A DNA stretch of 10,717 bases from Candidatus Pygmaiobacter gallistercoris (GTDB lineage Bacteria > Bacillota > Clostridia > Oscillospirales > Ruminococcaceae): positions 1 to 10,717 of the forward strand of contig DXIA01000194.1 in NCBI GenBank assembly GCA_019113125.1, written 5' to 3'. Positions 6,642-10,717 of the stretch are shown piece by piece. The translations under genes were made by a program, and so were the position numbers. The notes beneath the pieces are model-generated. The model saw nothing but the letters and a program-made list of their open reading frames with translations. It ran no database searches and was not told where the DNA came from. Within the stretch, counting starts at the first letter, position 1. Every line of letters starts with the position of its first letter.

Positions 6642-7517
6642 ATGAAGGGGGCAACCCTGCTGGCTCCGGCCAAACTAAACCTTACGCTGGACATCACCGG
6701 CGTGCAGGAGGACGGGTATCACACGATGGATATGCTGATGCAGGCGGTCAGCCTGTATGAGCGGGTGAAACTGCGCCGCAGCGACCGGCTGGAGATCTCG
6801 GCCGCCGGCGCATCGCTGCCGCTGGGGCCGAAGAATGTCGCCTGGAAGGCGGCAGTCGCCTTTTTTCAGCAGACCGGTCTGCTGGCCGGCGCCCAGATCC
6901 GGCTGGAGAAACACGCGCCGATCCGGGCCGGAATGGGGGGCGGCAGCGCTGATGCCGCCGCGGTGCTGGTTGGGCTCAACCTGATCTACGGTGCGCAGCT
7001 CACGCTGGAGGAGCTCTGCCGGATCGGGGCCACCGTCGGGGCAGACGTCCCCTTTGCGCTGGTGGGGGGCACTGCCCGGGTGCGGGGATTTGGCGAGCAG
7101 ATCGCATCGCTGCCGCCGCTGCCCGACTGCCTGTTTGTCGTCTGTATGCCGGAGTACGGGATCTCCACCCCACAGGCCTTTGCCGCCTATGACGAGGTGG
7201 GGGCGGAGACCCGGCCGGACAACGATGCCGCGGAGCGGGCGATCCGGGACGGCGCACTCGGCGCACTGTTCCCGCACCTTGGCAATGCGCTGCAGCGCGC
7301 CTCGGCCGGGAAGGACACCGAAAGGATCTGTGGGCTGTTGACCGATGCCGGGGCCAAAGCGGCGCTGATGACCGGCAGCGGTGCGGCAACCTATGGGATC
7401 TTCACCTCGGTGCTGGCGGCACAGCGCGGACAAAAGGCGTTGCAGAGAGCCGGTTTCGACAGGGTGTGGACCCTGGTGCCGGCCCGCACCGGCCCGGTGG
7501 TGGAGGAGATCTTTTGA
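6642..7517 (+). CDS. ispE: 4-diphosphocytidyl-2-C-methyl-D-erythritol kinase (IspE)
   Basis: IspE phosphorylates CDP-methylerythritol at the 2-hydroxyl using ATP, the fourth step of the non-mevalonate (MEP) isoprenoid pathway in the cytoplasm. The 291-residue product has the usual length and the GHMP-kinase motifs. The N-terminal APAKLNLTLDITG contains Lys11, the usual active-site lysine. The ATP loop is PIRAGMGGGSADAAA (93-107), the catalytic aspartate is in GADVPF (Asp135), and the third motif is MTGSGAATYGIF (243-254). The ATG at 6642 is chosen because GGAGGGG lies about 6 nt upstream and the protein then starts just before the conserved APAK. An earlier in-frame ATG at 6606 lacks a ribosome site. 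It lies 44 nt after the DUF362 gene on the same strand and is probably read through from the Lrp operon promoter. It ends at a strong terminator. Confidence 0.95.
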   Translation: MKGATLLAPAKLNLTLDITGVQEDGYHTMDMLMQAVSLYERVKLRRSDRLEISAAGASLPLGPKNVAWKAAVAFFQQTGLLAGAQIRLEKHAPIRAGMGGGSADAAAVLVGLNLIYGAQLTLEELCRIGATVGADVPFALVGGTARVRGFGEQIASLPPLPDCLFVVCMPEYGISTPQAFAAYDEVGAETRPDNDAAERAIRDGALGALFPHLGNALQRASAGKDTERICGLLTDAGAKAALMTGSGAATYGIFTSVLAAQRGQKALQRAGFDRVWTLVPARTGPVVEEIF

Positions 7518-7519
7518 TC

Positions 7520-7550
7520 AAACGGCGGGATTTGGATCCCGCCGTTTTTT
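7520..7550 (+). terminator. Rho-independent terminator after ispE
   Basis: A 12-bp stem (7520-7531 pairing with 7536-7547, AAACGGCGGGAT against its complement) with a 4-nt loop runs into a T-tract (7545-7550). It starts 2 nt after the ispE stop and closes the Lrp-aminotransferase-DUF362-ispE operon. Confidence 0.92.
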
Positions 7551-7608
7551 GATAGCACGCCAGCAGATCGGAATATTTTTCCAGTGATCCGCCGATACTC
7601 CCGACAAG

Positions 7609-7624
7609 GCCGGAGATCTCCGGC
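7609..7624. repeat. 16-bp perfect palindrome upstream of spoIIR
   Basis: GCCGGAGATCTCCGGC is its own reverse complement. It ends immediately before the GGAG ribosome site (7625-7628) of spoIIR. It could be a regulator site in DNA, or a hairpin in the mRNA that limits ribosome access. I did not find a convincing sigma-F promoter match between the ispE terminator and this site. Confidence 0.5.
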
Positions 7625-7634
7625 GGAGAAAGGC

Positions 7635-8240
7635 GTGATACATTTGAAAAAGTTCAAGACAGCTCTGGGGGTCGGATTGATTTTGGCAGTCCTGCTGACC
7701 TCCTCCTTTTCCAGCTTTGCAGCGGTCTGCAAGGAGATCCGTGCCGACACGCTGCGGCTGCATATCCTCGCAAACTCTGACAGCGCGGCGGATCAGCAGC
7801 TGAAACTCGCGGTGCGGGATGCGATTCTGGCAGAGGAAGGGGAACTTTTCTCGAACTCTGCGGACAAACAGGATGCGATCCGCCGCGCCGAGCAGCAGCT
7901 GCCGCGGATCCGACAGATTGCGGAGCAGGTGATCCGGGAACACGGATACGACTATGCGGTGACGGCAAAGGTGACCAACCTCTATTTTGCGACCACCCAT
8001 TATCCCGACACCGGGCTCACGATGCCGGCGGGGCGATACGACGCGGTGCGGATCGAGATCGGCGCGGCAGAGGGAAAAAACTGGTTCTGTGTCCTTTTCC
8101 CGCCGCTGTGCCTTCCCGCCGCGACCGAGAAGAGCGAGCAGAACTACACCGAGGAAGAGCAAATGGTCACCGAGGGTGGGTATGAGCTGCGGTTTGCGCT
8201 GGTGGAGTGGGTGGAGCATCTGCGGGAAATCTGGAAATAG
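7635..8240 (+). CDS. spoIIR: Stage II sporulation protein R (SpoIIR)
   Basis: SpoIIR is the forespore-made, exported signal that triggers SpoIIGA processing of pro-sigma-E in the mother cell. The 201-residue product shows the family blocks TLRLHILANSDSAADQQLKLAVRDAI (39-64), YPDTGLTMPAGRYDAVRIEIG (123-143) and GKNWFCVLFPPLC (147-159). An N-terminal segment, Lys-rich then hydrophobic (LGVGLILAVLLTSSFSSFA, about 11-29), acts as a signal peptide or membrane anchor. The start is not certain. GTG 7635 is taken because GGAG lies 6 nt upstream; TTG 7644 is a fair alternative that shortens the protein by three residues. In Bacillus subtilis the gene is transcribed by sigma F, and it should be forespore-specific here too, but no clear promoter was recognised. 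Its presence marks the organism as a spore-former or descended from one. Confidence 0.93.
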   Translation: MIHLKKFKTALGVGLILAVLLTSSFSSFAAVCKEIRADTLRLHILANSDSAADQQLKLAVRDAILAEEGELFSNSADKQDAIRRAEQQLPRIRQIAEQVIREHGYDYAVTAKVTNLYFATTHYPDTGLTMPAGRYDAVRIEIGAAEGKNWFCVLFPPLCLPAATEKSEQNYTEEEQMVTEGGYELRFALVEWVEHLREIWK

Positions 8241-8241
8241 C

Positions 8242-8270
8242 TGGAAAATACCGCAGTGTTGTGGTAGAAT
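8242..8270 (+). promoter_or_regulatory. Possible extended -10 promoter of the yitT-like gene
   Basis: TGGAAA (8242-8247, four of six) and TAGAAT (8265-8270, five of six) are 17 bp apart, with TG (8262-8263) one base before the -10. The element begins directly after the spoIIR stop. Transcription would start near 8277, at the foot of the leader hairpin. Confidence 0.55.
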
Positions 8271-8275
8271 GAAAC

Positions 8276-8294
8276 TGGCCGCCACCGGCGGCCA
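8276..8294 (+). other. GC-rich hairpin in the yitT leader
   Basis: TGGCCGCC (8276-8283) pairs perfectly with GGCGGCCA (8287-8294) around a 3-nt loop. No T-run follows. It lies at the predicted 5' end of the yitT message and could stabilise it or act as a weak attenuator of spoIIR read-through. Confidence 0.5.
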
Positions 8295-8324
8295 AATGCT
8301 GCGGTAAAAGCGAGGAATGTAAAG

Positions 8325-9194
8325 ATGACAGGGAGCAAAAACAAGCGAATCCGCAAGGATGCAATTACCCTGATCGGGGTGGTCCTCTCGGCTGCGCTGC
8401 AGGCCTATGTGATCAAGGTGTTTATGAATCCGTCCAACCTGATTTCAAGTGGTTTTACCGGTGTGGCACAGCTGATCAATCTGCTCACCGAGACAACCGG
8501 TTTTCACATCGACACCTCGCTGGGCATCCTGCTGCTGAATATCCCGGTCGCGCTGCTCTGTGCACGCGGCATCAGCCCGCGTTTCACCCTGTTCAGCTGT
8601 ATCCAGTTCGGCTGTGCATCCCTCTTTCTCAAGCTGTTCCAGTTTGAGCCGTTGATGCAGGATGTGCTGCTCAATGTCGCCTTCGGTGGCTTTCTGTACG
8701 GCATCTGTGTCGTCATTGCCCTCAAGGTGGGCGCCTCGACCGGCGGCACCGATTTCGTCGCCCTCTACTTCTCCAACAAGTTCGGCAAGTCGCTGTGGCA
8801 GTATGTTTTTCTTTTCAATACCACGGTGGTGCTGATCTTCGGCGCCTTCCGGGGCTGGACCCACGCGGGCTATTCCATCGTCTTCCAGCTGATCTCGACC
8901 AAGACGATCTCAACCTTCCACACCCGGTACGAGCGGCTGACCATGCAGATCACCACCGAGCATCCGCAGGAGCTGCTGGCCGCCTATACCGCCCAGTACC
9001 GGCACGGCATCTCCTGTGTCGATGGGTACGGCGGTTACTCCCATCAGCCCTTCACCGTGATGACGACGGTGGTCTCCTCCTATGAGGTCAAGGAGATCAT
9101 CCACCTGATGAAGGAGGTTGACCCGAAGGTCATCATCAACATCTACAAGACGGTGGATTTTGTCGGCGGGTTCTACCGCAAACCAATTGACTGA
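8325..9194 (+). CDS. YitT family membrane protein (DUF161 / DUF2179)
   Basis: The 289-residue protein has five predicted hydrophobic segments (about 14-35, 64-82, 86-104, 112-133, 158-178), then a soluble C-terminal DUF2179 domain (about 205-283). Family signatures include the NPSNLISSGFTGVAQL loop after the first segment, GASTGGTDF (136-143) and the ending VDFVGGFYRK. YitT-type proteins are widespread in Firmicutes, often in several copies, and are presumed membrane transport or sensor proteins. The substrate is not established. The ATG at 8325 follows a GCGAGGA ribosome site by about 8 nt. A likely separate promoter and leader hairpin lie in the 84-bp gap after spoIIR, so it is probably transcribed independently, with some read-through possible. 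It ends at a strong bidirectional terminator shared with degV. Confidence 0.92.
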   Translation: MTGSKNKRIRKDAITLIGVVLSAALQAYVIKVFMNPSNLISSGFTGVAQLINLLTETTGFHIDTSLGILLLNIPVALLCARGISPRFTLFSCIQFGCASLFLKLFQFEPLMQDVLLNVAFGGFLYGICVVIALKVGASTGGTDFVALYFSNKFGKSLWQYVFLFNTTVVLIFGAFRGWTHAGYSIVFQLISTKTISTFHTRYERLTMQITTEHPQELLAAYTAQYRHGISCVDGYGGYSHQPFTVMTTVVSSYEVKEIIHLMKEVDPKVIINIYKTVDFVGGFYRKPID

Positions 9195-9198
9195 CAGA

Positions 9199-9236
9199 AA
9201 AATCGCATGGAGCAGTGCACTCCATGCGATTTTTTT
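9199..9236. terminator. Bidirectional Rho-independent terminator between yitT and degV
   Basis: ATCGCATGGAG (9203-9213) pairs with CTCCATGCGAT (9221-9231) around a 7-nt loop. Runs of A before and T after extend the stem and provide a T-tract on both strands. It lies 4 nt after the yitT stop, and the degV stop codon (9235-9237) falls inside the T-tract. Confidence 0.92.
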
Positions 9237-10098
9237 AGTCCTCTTTTTCCGCTGCGAAGTAGGCGATGCCGCAGGCGCCGGGCCCGGCGTGCACCCCGAT
9301 CACCGGCCCGATGGCCGAAACCGGGGGCTTGGGCAGGTGCAGGTTGTCGCAGATATACCGGTAAAACGGCTCCACCGTTCTGCGGTGACCGGTGTACCCT
9401 AATAGATAGGGGCGCAGAATGTCGATGCCGCCCTCCTCGGCGGAGATCAACTTAAAAATGGTAACATAGGCGCCGGGCAGCCCGCGGGCCTTGCCAACCA
9501 CCCCGACCTTGCCGTTCTGCACCGTGATGACCGGCTTGATGCCGAGCAGGGTGCCGGCAACCGCAACAGCTGCCGAAAGCCGGCCGCCCTTCTGCAGGTA
9601 TTTCAGGGTATCAACCACCGCGTACAGCCGGATCCGTTTTTTCTCCTCATCCAGTGTCCGGGCGATCTCGGCCGCAGTGAACCCCTGATCCCGCAGCGCG
9701 ACGGCACGGCGGACCAGCAGCTGTTCGGCGAGGGTGACGGTCATCGAATCGACCAGAAAGATCTGATCCTCATAGCCGGACATCTCGGCCGCGAGCCGGG
9801 CGCTCTGCAGCGTGCCGGACAGCGCGCCGGACAGCAGCACTGCGACCACCGGTTCACCGGCCTCCTTTGCCTCCTCGAATGCCGCGAGGAAGAGCTCGGG
9901 ACTTGGCTGGCTGGTGGTGGGCAGTTTCTCGGCGTGTTCCAGCCGCTCATAGAACTCCTGCAGATCGAGGTCCTCTCCATCGCGGTAGACCTCGTCCGGC
10001 CCAAAGTTGACATTCAGTGGAATGACGGTCAGACCGAGCGCGTGTGCCTCCTCCTTTGTAAAATCGGCGGTTGAGTCGGTGAGAATGCGGATTGCCAT
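9235..10098 (-). CDS. DegV family fatty-acid-binding protein (FakB type)
   Basis: The 287-residue protein has the DegV/FakB landmarks. These are ILTDSTADF near the N-terminus (5-13), the TSQPSP loop (62-67), LLSGALSGTLQSA (88-100), FLVDSMTVT (114-122), LKYLQKGGRLS (165-175) and GIKPVI (186-191). FakB proteins hold a single fatty acid, which the kinase FakA phosphorylates so that exogenous fatty acids enter phospholipid synthesis. No FakA gene is seen in the window. The ATG at 10098 is chosen for its AGAAAGGATG ribosome site and because the fold begins MAIRILTDST; an upstream TTG at 10125 adds nothing conserved. The gene lies 42 nt after the MarR-type gene on the same strand, with no terminator between, so the two form an operon. 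The acyl-chain specificity cannot be told. Confidence 0.92.
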   Translation of the reverse strand: MAIRILTDSTADFTKEEAHALGLTVIPLNVNFGPDEVYRDGEDLDLQEFYERLEHAEKLPTTSQPSPELFLAAFEEAKEAGEPVVAVLLSGALSGTLQSARLAAEMSGYEDQIFLVDSMTVTLAEQLLVRRAVALRDQGFTAAEIARTLDEEKKRIRLYAVVDTLKYLQKGGRLSAAVAVAGTLLGIKPVITVQNGKVGVVGKARGLPGAYVTIFKLISAEEGGIDILRPYLLGYTGHRRTVEPFYRYICDNLHLPKPPVSAIGPVIGVHAGPGACGIAYFAAEKED

Positions 10099-10140
10099 AT
10101 CGATTCCATCCTTTCTGCAAGACAATGACGGGGAGACGGG

Positions 10141-10587
10141 TCAGGAGCCCGAGAAGAAGAGATGTAGGGTTGCAAGCGCTTGTGCGAGGCTCTGCAGCTG
10201 CTGCGGGGAGAGACGCGCCTCAACCGCGGCGATCATCCGCGCGTGAAACTGCCGGTGCACCTCATAGGCCTTCTGCCCCAGTGAGGTGGCAGCCACCAGC
10301 ACCCTGCGCCGATCCTCCTTGCTGCGCCGGCGCAGCAGGTAGCCCTTCTGCTCGAGGGTCTTGACCGCAATGGTCAGGGTGCCGGCGGAGATCCGCAGCC
10401 GTCCGGCGAGCGCCGCCATGCTGTTTTTGCCATCCCGCTGTCCGTCGCAGACCGCCTCGATGACATGCATCTCGCTGACCGACAGATTCTCAAACGGCCC
10501 TTTGGCCAGTGTCTGTTCCTCAAGATGAAGCAGGTCGTGAAAGACCTCCACCAGAAAGCGGTTGAGTTGTTCCGATTCCGCCTGCAC
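10141..10587 (-). CDS. MarR family transcriptional regulator (FabT-like)
   Basis: The 148-residue protein is a MarR-type winged helix-turn-helix repressor. The DNA-binding core is about 34-106: LSVSEMHVIEAV, MAALAGRLRISAGTLTIAVKTLEQKGYL as the recognition region, and the wing RRRSKEDRRRVLVAAT. The layout resembles FabT, the streptococcal repressor of fatty-acid synthesis: the LEEQ segment, the SEMH-I motif, LEQKGY and the HRQFHARMI helix. Two TTTGA-N3-TCAAA palindromes at its promoter match the published FabT box as I recall it. The DegV/FakB gene downstream fits a lipid role. GTG 10587 is chosen because an excellent AAGGGAGGG ribosome site lies just upstream; the ATG at 10605 lies within that site and lacks one of its own. 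Probably autoregulated. The MarR call is firm; FabT function is inferred. Confidence 0.9.
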   Translation of the reverse strand: MQAESEQLNRFLVEVFHDLLHLEEQTLAKGPFENLSVSEMHVIEAVCDGQRDGKNSMAALAGRLRISAGTLTIAVKTLEQKGYLLRRRSKEDRRRVLVAATSLGQKAYEVHRQFHARMIAAVEARLSPQQLQSLAQALATLHLFFSGS

Positions 10588-10610
10588 CCAAAACCCTCCC
10601 TTCATTTTAT

Positions 10611-10623
10611 TTTGAACTTCAAA
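10611..10623. promoter_or_regulatory. Palindromic operator site 1 (FabT-box-like)
   Basis: TTTGAACTTCAAA is a 13-bp palindrome with one central base; one more T-A pair extends it to 15 bp (10610-10624). It lies just downstream of the predicted start of the MarR transcript, a position where binding would block elongation or initiation. It shares TTTGAA-N-TTCAAA with site 2. Confidence 0.65.
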
Positions 10624-10639
10624 ACAAAAGAACAACAGG

Positions 10640-10669
10640 AGTATATCATGGAAAAAAAGCAAAAGTCAA
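10640..10669 (-). promoter_or_regulatory. Promoter of the MarR-DegV operon
   Basis: On the minus strand, TTGACT (10664-10669, five of six) and TATACT (10640-10645, five of six) are separated by 18 bp. The start would be near 10633. The two palindromes flank it, one upstream of the -35 and one downstream of the start. Confidence 0.78.
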
Positions 10670-10707
10670 ATCATTTTGAAATTCAAACTAAATTCTGCGC
10701 GGATTGA
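10648..10707 (+). CDS. Possible 19-residue small ORF, divergent from the MarR gene
   Basis: A short rightward frame (MEKKQKSNHFEIQTKFCAD) is preceded by a good ACAGGAG ribosome site 6-7 nt before its ATG. It is Lys-rich with one cysteine and matches no family I know. Its ribosome site overlaps the -10 of the opposing MarR promoter, and palindrome site 2 lies inside its codons. I see no clear rightward promoter ahead of it. It may be a leader peptide, but chance is more likely. Confidence 0.2.
   Translation: MEKKQKSNHFEIQTKFCAD
10675..10687. promoter_or_regulatory. Palindromic operator site 2 (FabT-box-like)
   Basis: TTTGAAATTCAAA is a 13-bp palindrome with one central base, matching site 1 at 12 of 13 positions. 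Its centre lies 64 bp from that of site 1. It is placed just upstream of the MarR -35 box and about 16 bp before a rightward TTGACG (10704-10709), which may be the -35 of a gene beyond the right edge. Confidence 0.65.
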
Positions 10708-10717
10708 CGGAAACTGG

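Noticed and set aside
5257..6654. Long 465-codon leftward open frame opposite the DUF362 gene
   Set aside because: It is a shadow of GC-rich coding DNA: its translation shows no domain, while the rightward frame has clear DUF362 and ferredoxin motifs.
7551..7608. Sigma-F-like promoter ahead of spoIIR (GATAG near 7551, GGAATATTT near 7570)
   Set aside because: The spacing is roughly right but key positions of the sigma-F -10 do not match, so it is not called although spoIIR is expected to be sigma-F dependent.
1..10717. Mobile element, CRISPR array, toxin-antitoxin or phage-defence cassette
   Set aside because: I saw no transposase, integrase, regular repeat-spacer pattern, terminal repeats or nuclease motifs anywhere in the window; gene content and base use look uniform and chromosomal.

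Overview
This 10.7 kb window looks like an ordinary chromosomal segment of a GC-rich, spore-forming member of the Firmicutes, probably class Clostridia and perhaps Oscillospirales. The pointers are a spoIIR gene, strong AGGAGG-type ribosome sites, TTGACA/TATAAT promoters, a UPF0237-UPF0210 pair, YitT and DegV proteins, and the non-mevalonate gene ispE. The genus cannot be fixed from the sequence. I see no tRNA, rRNA, CRISPR, transposase or prophage gene. No gene-free stretch exceeds 300 bases; the longest (437-648 and 3594-3789) hold back-to-back promoters.

Layout. (1) A leftward ABC transporter ATPase runs off the left edge; it is divergent from a lipoprotein GH3 N-acetylhexosaminidase (nagZ-like, 649-1887), with two near-consensus promoters between them. 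(2) A hairpin terminator at 1887-1933 separates nagZ from a convergent leftward pair: the ACT-domain protein UPF0237 (3324-3593) and UPF0210/DUF711 (1936-3297). (3) Divergent from that pair is a tight rightward operon: Lrp/AsnC regulator (3790-4272), class I/II aminotransferase (4269-5447), DUF362 protein with a double [4Fe-4S] domain (5440-6597) and ispE (6642-7517). It ends at a textbook terminator. The first three genes overlap at their stops and starts. (4) spoIIR (7635-8240) and a YitT-family membrane protein (8325-9194) follow, each with its own leader. (5) A bidirectional terminator (9199-9236) separates yitT from a leftward two-gene unit: a FabT-like MarR regulator (10141-10587) followed by a DegV/FakB fatty-acid-binding protein (9235-10098). 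The unit's promoter is flanked by two TTTGA-N3-TCAAA palindromes.

How the genes may work together. Two small regulatory circuits stand out. The first is an amino-acid-sensing locus: Lrp plus aminotransferase face an ACT-domain protein across overlapping promoters, with an inverted repeat covering both -35 boxes. The second is a lipid circuit: a FabT-like repressor, its probable operators and a FakB-type fatty-acid carrier. The rest (nagZ, ispE, spoIIR, yitT) are housekeeping or developmental genes. I found no clear evidence of a wholly new system. The least explained parts are the aminotransferase-DUF362 coupling and the UPF0237/UPF0210 pair.
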